DNA of 64,000 nt, from contig CAVPWG010000003.1 in NCBI GenBank assembly GCA_963709425.1, positions 1-64,000 on the forward strand, written 5' to 3'. The notes under the pieces are model-generated. The model saw nothing but the letters and a program-made list of their open reading frames with translations, was not told the origin of the DNA and made no database searches. A program made the position numbers and the translations under genes. The stretch's first letter is position 1. Each line of letters begins with the position of its first letter. This document shows, piece after piece, positions 7,959 to 15,678 of this stretch. The stretch comes from JAICJC01 sp963709425. GTDB taxonomy: Bacteria; Actinomycetota; Thermoleophilia; Gaiellales; JAICJC01.

Positions 7959-8425
7959 CGGCGCTCGGCACTGTAGGCACCGTCGGCGCGGGCGCGCTTG
8001 GCTTCGCGGGGCCGAGCTGGAACGACCGGCGGATCCAAGCCGCTCGCGATCGCAAAGAGTTGCGTCAGGCGATCCGCCTGGTCAGAGCCGAACTCAAGGA
8101 CATCTTGTCGTCCCTCGAAACACGAGATGAGGGTGCCGAAGACAAGTTCGGCGCTATCGCCGCAACCTTCAGCCTCATCCCCGCTCCCGAGGAGACCGAG
8201 TGGCACCGCCGTCGCGAAAAAATCGCGCTGCTTGTGGACGACGAACACGAGGATGCGTGGGAGCAGATCGCCGTGTTCCACATTCTCCTGGGACAGTTCG
8301 TCCGCTTTCTCGAACCGGGGCCGGACGGAGCTACTGAGAGCGCCGTCGAATCCGTAGCCAGCGACTTTCCGGCTCTGATCGCCGTTGGCAAGAACGCCGA
8401 CCATCAGCTTGGTTCGCTCCTCTGA
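7931..8425 (+). CDS. Membrane-anchored coiled-coil protein, unknown
   Basis: The 164-residue product begins with a hydrophobic segment (residues 4-28, LGIAALGTVGTVGAGALGFA) and continues with a charged helical region rich in Arg and Glu (DRKELRQAIRLVRAELKDIL), then an acidic middle and another amphipathic helix. This resembles small actinobacterial proteins with one N-terminal membrane helix and a cytoplasmic helical domain, but I do not recognise a family. It starts inside the end of the recombinase fragment and may be cargo of the former element. Confidence 0.55.
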   Translation: MVDWTVLGIAALGTVGTVGAGALGFAGPSWNDRRIQAARDRKELRQAIRLVRAELKDILSSLETRDEGAEDKFGAIAATFSLIPAPEETEWHRRREKIALLVDDEHEDAWEQIAVFHILLGQFVRFLEPGPDGATESAVESVASDFPALIAVGKNADHQLGSLL

Positions 8426-8650
8426 TGGCCCTGATGTGGCCCTAGACGATCCGCAATCCCGCTCCGAGAGCGAGTAGTCGACTCCCACCTTCGGCACTGG
8501 AACCGAGGCGACACGCGACGCCAAACCCGCACGGTTATGCCGTTTCCCGCCTACCTAGGCGGAGTTCATCGTGGGGACACTTGCAGGGGTGTTCTGCCGC
8601 GGGGCACACATATGGCACACCGGGGTGGTCCACCCTAGTCTTCGTGTCCG

Positions 8651-8887
8651 ATGCCGCGGGACGCTGATGCACGGCGGGTCGCCGAGGATGTCCTCGATAC
8701 CAGCCGTGCCACCTACGAAGGCCGAACGATTGCAACAGTCGACCTCCATGACGAACGTTTTGACGTCGTGATTGTACGGTCCGGCGCTGTGCATGAGCCC
8801 AGCCACGATCCGGCACCGAAGGCCGACCCAACGCTCCTCCACAACGACCTCAGCGCCGAATACTTTGTACTCGCCGACCTAGGATGA
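8651..8887 (+). CDS. Small acidic protein, unknown
   Basis: The ATG follows TAGTCT (8636-8641) by nine bases with no ribosome binding site, as in other leaderless starts of this window. The 78-residue product includes TYEGRTIATVDLHDERFDVV and ends NDLSAEYFVLADLG. Its stop overlaps the ATG of the following winged-helix gene (ATGA), which argues that it is a real, translationally coupled gene. Family not recognised. Confidence 0.5.
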   Translation: MPRDADARRVAEDVLDTSRATYEGRTIATVDLHDERFDVVIVRSGAVHEPSHDPAPKADPTLLHNDLSAEYFVLADLG

Positions 8888-10020
8888 GAGCGCACACCGA
8901 GGTGTCGGTCACGTGGGCCGAAGCCCGGAGTTGGCGGGCGGAAAGACACTTTCTCGACCCGGTCGGGTCGGCCTCGGCGGCCGCAGTCGTACACCGGCTC
9001 GGCGCGGTGTTGTCGATGGACGAGTCGCTCGCCGAGCTCGCGGTGCGCACCCGAAGCAGGACGTCGCGGGCGGGCGACATCCAAAGGGCTCTCATCGATG
9101 GCGAGGTGATCAACGCCTTCGCGTTCCGTGGCGCGATGCACTACCTGTCACCCGAGGACGGGGGCGTCTACCTCGCCCTGCGTGCAGCGGGGCGCCAGTG
9201 GGAACTGCCGAGCTGGGTCGAGCACTACCGACTTCGCCCGGCGGACTGGCCCGACTTCCGGGCCGCCGTGCGCGAGGCGTTGGAGGACGGCCCGCTCACA
9301 ATCTCAGAACTGGGCGAAAGGTTGACAAGACACAGGGCCTATCGGCACCTCAAGCCTGTTTTCGACAAGGGCGCTGGCACTCTGATCAAGCCGCTCACCT
9401 GGCAAGGGGACATGAGCATGGGGCCACCTCGAGAGGGGCAGCGCACCTTCCAGCGCCTGGCAGACAACCCGAAGTGGAGCGGAATCCCCGCCCTCGACGA
9501 CGCCGGACCACGCGCCATCAGGGCGTACCTCGGCACTTACGGGCCGGCTTCGATCGACCACGTTTACCGCTGGCTGGGCGAAAGCCTGAGTGCCGGCCGG
9601 CGCCGCCTCGATCGCTGGCTCTCCGAACTGTCCGGCCAACTCGTCGCGGTCGACGTTGAAGGGACAACGACGTATGTCGCAGCTGAGGACGCCGAGTCTC
9701 TCACCGCCGCACATCAGACGAACGCCGTGCGCTTCCTTCCCGGGCACGACCAATGGGTGATGGGACCTGGCACGAAGGACCGCGCCGTCACCCCACTAGC
9801 CTGCCGCGAGGCCATGACCCGCAAGGCGAACCCCGTGATCGTGGGCGGCGTGGTGCGCGCGACCTGGACGATGCGGAAGGACAGCGCGGCAAGCAACGGG
9901 GGGGAGATCGCGGTCAGGTGGCTGGACAACACGCGGCGACCCCAGAGGGCGCTCGAGACCGAGATGCAGCGACTGTCGGCGATCCTGGGTCGCGACCTGC
10001 GCCTGACCGTACAGAAGTGA
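8884..10020 (+). CDS. Winged-helix DNA-binding protein of the HTH_42 / AlkZ-like family
   Basis: The 378-residue product has the family's domain order: an N-terminal helical segment (VHRLGAVLSMDESLAELAVR), a winged-helix region (residues 110-230, with AVREALEDGPLTISELGERL and PRAIRAYLGTYGPASIDHVY), and a C-terminal part with FLPGHDQWVMGPGTKDRAV and NPVIVGGVVRATWTM. Some members (YcaQ/AlkZ) are DNA glycosylases that unhook interstrand crosslinks, using a Q-x-Q motif after RLxGLQxQ. Here the matching place reads LGAVLS with no glutamine, so glycosylase activity is doubtful. It is coupled to the small gene before it. Confidence 0.8.
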   Translation: MRAHTEVSVTWAEARSWRAERHFLDPVGSASAAAVVHRLGAVLSMDESLAELAVRTRSRTSRAGDIQRALIDGEVINAFAFRGAMHYLSPEDGGVYLALRAAGRQWELPSWVEHYRLRPADWPDFRAAVREALEDGPLTISELGERLTRHRAYRHLKPVFDKGAGTLIKPLTWQGDMSMGPPREGQRTFQRLADNPKWSGIPALDDAGPRAIRAYLGTYGPASIDHVYRWLGESLSAGRRRLDRWLSELSGQLVAVDVEGTTTYVAAEDAESLTAAHQTNAVRFLPGHDQWVMGPGTKDRAVTPLACREAMTRKANPVIVGGVVRATWTMRKDSAASNGGEIAVRWLDNTRRPQRALETEMQRLSAILGRDLRLTVQK

Positions 10021-10359
10021 GGGGCAACAGCCGAGCGGAAGACCCAGGTCCACGCGAGCGATAGTGCCGGATATTGCGCGGTCTCGGACACCGGGCGGTC
10101 CACGGCGCGGCGTTCGGGTGCTGTTTCTCATCACCTTCGTAGTCCACGGTGTCCTCCGTTACCCAAGCAGGAAGATCCTGTTGTCGTGACCCGCTCGACG
10201 GATTCGTCCCCGTCTGGTTCGCGGAGACGTGGGATTCCAGTCGGTGTACCGCTTCCCCTGAGCTCGGAGCGCGGGCGCCTAGCCGCAGGCCGATGACGCC
10301 CGTACCCTCGTAGAGGCGGCGCGATCCCTGCGTCGCTGCTGTTCCGGAGGGGGAACGGG
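10021..10359. other. Intergenic stretch, nothing recognised
   Basis: I find no supported gene or RNA in these 339 bases. GGAGGGGGA just before 10360 is the ribosome binding site of the next gene. Confidence 0.5.
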
Positions 10360-10788
10360 ATGAATCGACGGAGATTTGTCGCGGCGACGGCGTCGTTGCC
10401 GTTGATCGGTCCGGCCGCCGCGTGGGCGATGGGCGACCTCGCCGCACCGCCTGTCGCTGCGGACGCTGCGGTGACGGAGACCGGCGACGGAATGGCGGGC
10501 GTGCTCTGGAGCTATCTCGACCATGCGTCCTCGTGGGAGGACACGGTCTCCGACCTGCGCCGGTACGTCGCCGACGGGCATCCCGACGCCGAGCTGATGG
10601 GCTGTATCGCAGACACCATCGAGCGGGAGCTCGCTGCCGTCGACCCCGCACCGCTCGAGGGCGTGCTCGGCTTCTTTCCCGGGGTCGTCCTCATGCTGCA
10701 TGGGCTCCGGAGCGTCGGCGACTACGGCGACGCCGCCACATTCGACGCGCAGTCGGCGTTCGTGCGCCGGCTCGTGGGAGCGCTCTGA
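10360..10788 (+). CDS. Secreted or lipid-free exported protein, unknown
   Basis: MNRRRFVAATASLPLIGPAA gives a twin-arginine-like head and a hydrophobic core, so export is likely. The remaining 115 residues are helical (SSWEDTVSDLRRYVADGHPD, GCIADTIERELAAVDPAPLE) and have no family motif that I know. Its stop overlaps the start of the metallophosphoesterase gene (TGATG), so the two are probably co-translated and may act together. A strong GGAGGGGGA ribosome binding site precedes the ATG. Confidence 0.6.
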   Translation: MNRRRFVAATASLPLIGPAAAWAMGDLAAPPVAADAAVTETGDGMAGVLWSYLDHASSWEDTVSDLRRYVADGHPDAELMGCIADTIERELAAVDPAPLEGVLGFFPGVVLMLHGLRSVGDYGDAATFDAQSAFVRRLVGAL

Positions 10789-11801
10789 TGGCCGTCACCC
10801 CCGTCGCGCGGGTCGCGTTCGCGGCCGATTCCGGCGGCAGCAGCGGATCGAAGGCGCCCAGGGTCGCAACGGCGATCAACGCCGCCTTCGAACGCTTCGC
10901 GCATCCCGCCTCGACCTACCTGATCATCGGCGGGGACGAGTACTCGCTGTGCACGCCGTCCACGATGAAGCACTACGACGTCTACATCGCCAAGCAGCCC
11001 AACATCGCGAAAACACGGACGGTCATGACGCCCGGAAACCACACGAACGGGCCCGGCGGGAAGCGCGGCTCGAGGCCGCTCCCGAGCGCGCAGGCCTGGC
11101 TCGACTACAACCGCGCGAACGGGACGCTGTCGCGGACGAGCGGCGGCTGGATCAACCGGGCCGAGGGCATCCCGCTGACCGACCAAGTCGTCGACATCGC
11201 CGGGATCCGGTTCATCCTCGTCAACTCGGGCGCCGTCGAGAACCTCGTCGACCGGCCCGGCTGGCCCGTACCGCACACTGGCGGCTCGGTGGCGGGGAAC
11301 GCCCGCGTGGGGTGGCTCCGCTCGGCGTGGGCCCCGGGACGGGCGAACGTCGTCATCACACACCACGTCCGATGGAGCTACTACGGCGGCGGCCACGACA
11401 ACCCCACGATGCAGAACCTGATCGACGAGATCCTGGGGCGAAACGACGGCAGCACGCCGCACTCGTCGCTCATCCTTCAGGGTCACGATCACAACATGCA
11501 GCTCATGCGGCCCCAGGCGCAGACGGCGTCCTACCCGGGGCTGACGAGCGCGGTTGTCGGGCTCTGTTCGACCTCCCCGGGCACGCACGCCGCCCCGCAG
11601 TCGAACACGTCGCAGAAGTCATGGCTCGAGTTCGCGAACATCGGCGTGGGAGCGTGCGGCTTCCTCCAGATCGACATCATGAGCGACCTGAGCCTCGAGC
11701 TCTCGATCATCGATGCCGCCGACACGTCGGGCAAGCTGATGGCGAACACGCCGGCGACGGGCGTCACCGGCCCGGCGAGGGCGACGATCGCGACCGCCTG
11801 A
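10788..11801 (+). CDS. Calcineurin-like metallophosphoesterase
   Basis: All five metal-site blocks are present in the 337-residue product: FAADSGG (block I, with G instead of the more common H), GGDEYS, TPGNHTN, VITHHVRWSY and LQGHDHNMQ. Purple-acid-phosphatase-like enzymes with this order hydrolyse phosphomonoesters or diesters with two metals. No signal peptide is visible, so the enzyme may be cytoplasmic, or its partner may carry the export signal. The ATG at 10788 overlaps the preceding stop. It ends exactly against the convergent HTH gene at 11802. Confidence 0.8.
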   Translation: MAVTPVARVAFAADSGGSSGSKAPRVATAINAAFERFAHPASTYLIIGGDEYSLCTPSTMKHYDVYIAKQPNIAKTRTVMTPGNHTNGPGGKRGSRPLPSAQAWLDYNRANGTLSRTSGGWINRAEGIPLTDQVVDIAGIRFILVNSGAVENLVDRPGWPVPHTGGSVAGNARVGWLRSAWAPGRANVVITHHVRWSYYGGGHDNPTMQNLIDEILGRNDGSTPHSSLILQGHDHNMQLMRPQAQTASYPGLTSAVVGLCSTSPGTHAAPQSNTSQKSWLEFANIGVGACGFLQIDIMSDLSLELSIIDAADTSGKLMANTPATGVTGPARATIATA

Positions 11802-12143
11802 TCAGCTCGCGGCTCGGCTGCGCGGCTTGGCGCGCCAGGCGTGGTCGGCCGGCAGGAGATCGAGCAGGTCCGAGACGCGCAACCGCCCGCCGGGACGGAG
11901 GTGCCGGGACGCGTGGATCTGATACCTGTTTCGCCGTCCGACCCTGCGGCGGGTGACGAACCCGCCGGCCACCAGGTCGCGCAGGATCATCTGCGCCGCG
12001 CGCTGGCTGATGCCGACGTCGCGAGCCACGTCGACGAGCCTGATCTCGGGGTCGTTGGCAATCCGGAGCAGCACGGCACTGTGGTTCGTGAGAAAGCGCC
12101 AGTTCGCTCGGCCGCCACCGCCTGGACAGCCGGAGTCATCCAC
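11802..12143 (-). CDS. Small winged-helix transcriptional regulator
   Basis: The 113-residue product has one winged-helix: NWRFLTNHSAVLLRIANDPE, then VDVARDVGISQRAAQMILRD for the recognition helix and VTRRRVGRRNRYQIH for the wing. This form (TNHxxVL...GI(S/T)xRAAQ...GRRNxY) is common in actinobacterial MarR-like single-domain regulators. The signal and targets are unknown; the enzyme operon on the other strand is convergent, so autoregulation with it is not implied. Confidence 0.75.
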   Translation of the reverse strand: MDDSGCPGGGGRANWRFLTNHSAVLLRIANDPEIRLVDVARDVGISQRAAQMILRDLVAGGFVTRRRVGRRNRYQIHASRHLRPGGRLRVSDLLDLLPADHAWRAKPRSRAAS

Positions 12144-12203
12144 GTCGCCCGGGATCCTAGCGTTGCCTCGAGACGAAACCGCGGGACCAGCGGGTCGACA
12201 GCG

Positions 12204-12929
12204 CTACTCGCGCGAATCCCCTCGCAGGATCTCGAAGGTCTCGCGCAGGCCGAGCTCGTGGATCCAGTCGCCCAGGATCGCGGCATCGACTCCCGCGCGC
12301 TCGAGTGCAAGCACCTCGTCGCGCGTGTGGATGCCGCCCTCCGACAGCACCGCCTTCCCGGCCGGCACCTCCTCGAGCAGCGAGAACGTCCGCTCGAGGT
12401 CGAAGCCGCGGTCCTCGAGGTGGTTCTGCACGAGGAACGAGTCCGGGTCGAGGAGCTCCAGCGCCACCTCGATCTCCTCCTCCTCCGCGACCTCGACCAC
12501 GACGTCGAGCCCGAGGTCGCCGGCAACCGACTGCATGCGCACGAACTCGTCGTCGTCACCGTCGAACGCCGCCGCGATGAGGACGACGCCGTCGGCCCCG
12601 CCGAGCCGGCTCTCGTACAGCTGGTACGGATCGATCAGGACGCCCTTGTGAAGCACGGGCAGCCTGGCCGACTCGAGCCCCGGCGGGACGGCTTCCGCCG
12701 CGATCGCGAGGCCCGCGGCGCCCGCCTCCTGCGCCTCGGCGAGGAGCGCCGGGTCGGCCTCGGCGATCCGCAGCACGAACGAGATCTCCTCGCCGACGAC
12801 GCCCTCGGTGAACGGCCGGATCGAGTCGAGGTGACGAACCGCCTCCTCGAGCTCCGGGAGCGGCCTCGAGCCGCGGCGCTCCTCGACGGCGCGCCGGCTC
12901 GACGAGATCAGCCGGTCAAGCGACGGCAT
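12204..12929 (-). CDS. TrpC-like (indole-3-glycerol-phosphate synthase family) barrel protein, catalytic motif incomplete
   Basis: The 241-residue product aligns by eye with TrpC from LPVLHKGVLIDPYQLYESRL (K110-type lysine), through DVVVEVAEEEEIEVAL (E159-type glutamate), to VLSEGGIHTRDEVLALERAG (E210-type glutamate). The N-terminal stretch that should carry the catalytic Glu-x-Lys and the phosphate-binding SPS motif instead reads ISFVLRIAEADPALLAEAQE, and the NNR(D) loop reads QNHLED. It may be a TrpC relative with another role. No other trp genes are nearby. No ribosome binding site is seen. Confidence 0.65.
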   Translation of the reverse strand: MPSLDRLISSSRRAVEERRGSRPLPELEEAVRHLDSIRPFTEGVVGEEISFVLRIAEADPALLAEAQEAGAAGLAIAAEAVPPGLESARLPVLHKGVLIDPYQLYESRLGGADGVVLIAAAFDGDDDEFVRMQSVAGDLGLDVVVEVAEEEEIEVALELLDPDSFLVQNHLEDRGFDLERTFSLLEEVPAGKAVLSEGGIHTRDEVLALERAGVDAAILGDWIHELGLRETFEILRGDSRE

Positions 12930-13029
12930 CGGCGGTCAACTCGGGGAGGGTGGCCGGAGGCGCGAGTGGGATCGGGTCCGGGTGGTCGGTCGCGACCGGT
13001 AAGGGAGGCATCAACGGGCCCAGTGTATC

Positions 13030-13923
13030 TCAGACGCCGAGCCGGTCGAGCTCGGCCGAGTCGCGCCGCCAGTGCGGGCGGACGCGGACCCTGATCTCGA
13101 GATAGACGTCAGTGCCGAGCAGTTCCTCCACCCCGGGGCGAGCCGCCGTGCCGATCGCCTTCACCATCGCGCCGCCGCGGCCGACGAGGATGCCTTTCTG
13201 CGACTCCGTCTCGCAGATGAGCCGCGCCTCGACCACCGTCCGGGCGCCTTTCCGAGCCCGCACCTCGTCGACCTCGACCGCCACGGCATGCGGTACCTCG
13301 TCGCGCGTCAGGCGAAGGGCCTGCTCGCGCACGAGCTCGCCGATGCGGTGCTCGACGGGCTGGTCGGTGGTGACGCCGTCCGGGAAGTACGCCGGCCCCG
13401 CGGGCAGGAGCCCGACCAGCTGGGCGAGGAGTGCGTCGGTGCCGTCGCCCTTGAGCGCGCTGAGAGGATGGATCGACCGCGCCTCGCCAAGCTCCGCCGC
13501 CGCCGCAAGCGCGGGCAGCACCCGGTCCGGCCCGAGGCCGTCGGTCTTGTTCACGGCGACGATGCACGGCGCCGAACCTGTCCGCAGGAGGCGCTCGGCG
13601 ATGTAGCGGTCGCCGGGGCCGATCGGCACGCGGCCGTCGAGCATCAGCACGGTCGCGTCGGCGTCGGCGAGGGCGGCGTCGACCGCCCGCTGCATGCGCT
13701 CGGTGAGCCGGTCGAACGGCTTCTGGAAGCCGGGCAGGTCGGCGAGGAGGAGTTGAAATCCCGGCCGGCTCACAACGCCGAGGGCCCGCCGCCGGGTGGT
13801 CTGCGGCGTGGCGGAGACCGTCGCCACGTGCTGGCCCACGAGCGCGTTCACCAGCGTGGACTTGCCGACGTTGGGGCGGCCGGCGAGCGCGACGACCCCC
13901 GAACGGTACTGCTCCTCGCTCAC
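13030..13923 (-). CDS. era: GTPase Era
   Basis: Era binds the 3' end of 16S rRNA and assists 30S assembly. The 297-residue product has G1 GRPNVGKST, switch TTRRRALG, G3 DLPGF (usually DTPG), G4 NKTDG, and a C-terminal KH domain with GILVGRGGAMVKAIG. The GTG start at 13923 overlaps the stop of cdd by four bases (GTGA); a longer in-frame start inside cdd is less likely because family members begin just before GVVALAGRPNVGKS. The two genes form an operon. Confidence 0.95.
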   Translation of the reverse strand: MSEEQYRSGVVALAGRPNVGKSTLVNALVGQHVATVSATPQTTRRRALGVVSRPGFQLLLADLPGFQKPFDRLTERMQRAVDAALADADATVLMLDGRVPIGPGDRYIAERLLRTGSAPCIVAVNKTDGLGPDRVLPALAAAAELGEARSIHPLSALKGDGTDALLAQLVGLLPAGPAYFPDGVTTDQPVEHRIGELVREQALRLTRDEVPHAVAVEVDEVRARKGARTVVEARLICETESQKGILVGRGGAMVKAIGTAARPGVEELLGTDVYLEIRVRVRPHWRRDSAELDRLGV

Positions 13924-14312
13924 GGCTCGAAGCGGTCGGGCAGGAGCTCGGCGACGCTCGTGGCGACCACGTCCCCGCCGCTGCGGTAGACGACGGTCAT
14001 CGACGGCGAGAACTCGGCCAGCACCTGGCGGCACGCACCGCACGGGGGCGCCGAGGCCGCGTCGGCGTGGACCGCGATCGCCGAGAAGTCGCGCAGTCCG
14101 GCTCCGACGGCCGCGAACACGGCGTTTCGCTCCGCGCAGGAGGTCAGGCCGTAGGAGGCGTTCTCGACGTTGACGCCCAGGATGGGATCGCCGCCACCGG
14201 CCGGTTGGAGCGCCGCCCCCACCGGGAACCTCGAATACGGCGCGTGGGCATGCCGGGCGGCGCCGCGGGCGGCCTCGTAGAGGTGCAGCTCGTCATCGGT
14301 CGGCGTGCGCAC
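13920..14312 (-). CDS. cdd: Cytidine deaminase
   Basis: Deaminates cytidine and deoxycytidine in pyrimidine salvage. The 130-residue length matches the homotetrameric form. Zinc ligands and the catalytic glutamate lie in TSCAERNAVFAAV and PPCGACRQVLAEF; the substrate loop reads GVNVENASYGLTSC. The GTG start follows TACGAT (14319-14324) by six bases, fitting a leaderless message. It is the first gene of a cdd-era unit. Confidence 0.93.
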   Translation of the reverse strand: MRTPTDDELHLYEAARGAARHAHAPYSRFPVGAALQPAGGGDPILGVNVENASYGLTSCAERNAVFAAVGAGLRDFSAIAVHADAASAPPCGACRQVLAEFSPSMTVVYRSGGDVVATSVAELLPDRFEP

Positions 14313-14336
14313 GCTGCGATCGTAGCCCGAGGTGGT

Positions 14337-15503
14337 TCACGGGCTGGGAAGCGTGGTGCCGCCGGGTGCCGGGAGCACCGTCGCCCCACTGGGAGGATCG
14401 GCGGGTGCGGCCGGCGTCGCGGTTGCCGGAGGCGGCGTTGCGGTTGCCGGAGGGGGCGTCGCGGTTGCCGGAGGCGGGGCCGCGGTCGACGTGGTCGTCG
14501 CAGTCGGCGTCGGGTGCCCGTGATGCCGATGCCGGGGCCGCTTGACATGACGGTGCCGGTGCGGCCTGTCGGTCCGGGCCGGCGCTCGGGGATGGGCGGC
14601 CGCGCGGGCTGCCGGCGTCGAGAGCGTTCTCACCGGGATGGTGGCCGGCGCGGCCGTCCGCTCGGCGTGCGCCCCCGGGTCGACGAGCGCCAGCCCGGCC
14701 ATGACCGCAACCACCGCGCCGGCGACGACGGTGGAGACTCGACGCCAGCGCCCGGGCACCCTGGCCGCGGCCCGCTCCATGGCATCGAGCTCGTCGTCGT
14801 CGAAGATGCCGCTCAGGCCCGGCGGGTCGGCGGCTGTCACGGCCGCCGCGGCGGTGCCGGCGCGTTCCAGCTCGTCGAGGCAGTCGCCCAGTGAGCTGAA
14901 CCCGCCGGCCGCCGAGCGCTCGGCCCAGTCGCGCAGACCGTCGGGGATGTCGCGGCGCGCGACCAGTGCGTCGAGCAGGCGCGAGAGCATCCGCTGGCCA
15001 CCGCCGGGGGGTGCTTCCGGGACGGCCCCCGGCAGCGGCAGGAGCGGGCGCTCGAGGAACGGCGTGGGCCCGGGGCCGACCGCGAAGTCGTCGACGCCGG
15101 CCAACTCGGGCGCGAACCCAGCCGCGGCGACTCGCTCGACCAGCCGCCCGAACCCCAGCACGAGCCGGGCGCCGTCGGCCGGGCCCGGCAGGCGCATCGC
15201 CCGCCACCGCACCACGGGAACGCCCAGACTCGGGGGGAGCGCCAGGTACCAGTGGCTGCGATGGCGGCCGAAGTCGAGCACACCGCACACCTCGCCGCAC
15301 GCCATCCCGCGCCAGCGGGCGATCGTCTCGGCGAGGTCGTCCTCGTCCCACCCCCCCGTGAGGAACACGAGCCGTACCTGGCTGGCACGGCCGGAGTGGG
15401 TGTCGAGCGCGTCGACCGGGCCGCTCGGATTGCCGGCGAGGGCGGTGGGACTGACGAGGTACCGGTCGGCGACGATGTTCGCGGGGGGCGGTGCGGCGGC
15501 CAT
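14337..15503 (-). CDS. Membrane-anchored pseudokinase-like protein with Pro/Thr-rich tail
   Basis: The first 260 residues follow the outline of a Ser/Thr kinase: DRYLVSPTALAGNPSGPVDA for the glycine loop, VCGVLDFGRHRSHWYLALPP up to the hinge, and AAGFAPELAGVDDFAVGPG where HRD and the loop to DFG should be. The lysine, HRD aspartate and DFG are all missing, so it cannot work as a usual kinase. One membrane helix follows (about 285-305), then a His/Arg-rich patch and ATATPPP repeats outside the cell. Start at the ATG 15503, six bases after TACGCT. Confidence 0.6.
   Translation of the reverse strand: MAAAPPPANIVADRYLVSPTALAGNPSGPVDALDTHSGRASQVRLVFLTGGWDEDDLAETIARWRGMACGEVCGVLDFGRHRSHWYLALPPSLGVPVVRWRAMRLPGPADGARLVLGFGRLVERVAAAGFAPELAGVDDFAVGPGPTPFLERPLLPLPGAVPEAPPGGGQRMLSRLLDALVARRDIPDGLRDWAERSAAGGFSSLGDCLDELERAGTAAAAVTAADPPGLSGIFDDDELDAMERAAARVPGRWRRVSTVVAGAVVAVMAGLALVDPGAHAERTAAPATIPVRTLSTPAARAAAHPRAPARTDRPHRHRHVKRPRHRHHGHPTPTATTTSTAAPPPATATPPPATATPPPATATPAAPADPPSGATVLPAPGGTTLPSP
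14413..14475. repeat. Three 21-bp tandem repeats
   Basis: Units at 14413-14433, 14434-14454 and 14455-14475 differ at two positions. They lie in frame in the preceding kinase-like gene and encode the PPPATAT units of its exterior tail, so copy number may vary between strains. Confidence 0.85.
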
Positions 15504-15584
15504 GGCCCCAGCGTACGTACGCACCCGTCACATGACGACGGCCTGACCGTCACAAGTAAGTGACACGCGTACCGGACGGTCGTG

Positions 15585-15616
15585 GCTCCAGCGAAGACCG
15601 CGCTCTTCGCTGGAGC
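15585..15616 (-). terminator. Second hairpin downstream of the dgkA operon
   Basis: GCTCCAGCGAAGA (15585-15597) and its exact complement (15604-15616) enclose a six-base loop. It lies 60-90 bases after the stop of the diacylglycerol-kinase-like gene and before the start of the next minus-strand gene. Confidence 0.6.
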
Positions 15617-15652
15617 GCCCCAGAACAACGCCACCCCGTAAGGAGGGGGCTC

Positions 15653-15677
15653 GCGGGGGAACCCTGGGTTCCCCCGC
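15653..15677 (-). terminator. Hairpin directly after the dgkA stop
   Basis: GCGGGGGAACCC (15653-15664) and its exact complement (15666-15677) form a 12-bp stem with a one-base centre, two bases after the TAA of the gene ending at 15679. Confidence 0.65.
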
Positions 15678-15678
15678 A

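Noticed and set aside
10170..10290. tRNA-like sequence in the gap before 10360
   Set aside because: Some arm-like pieces, but no consistent acceptor, D and T stems.
14413..14475. Tandem repeats as a possible CRISPR
   Set aside because: Units touch each other without spacers and encode in-frame protein repeats.
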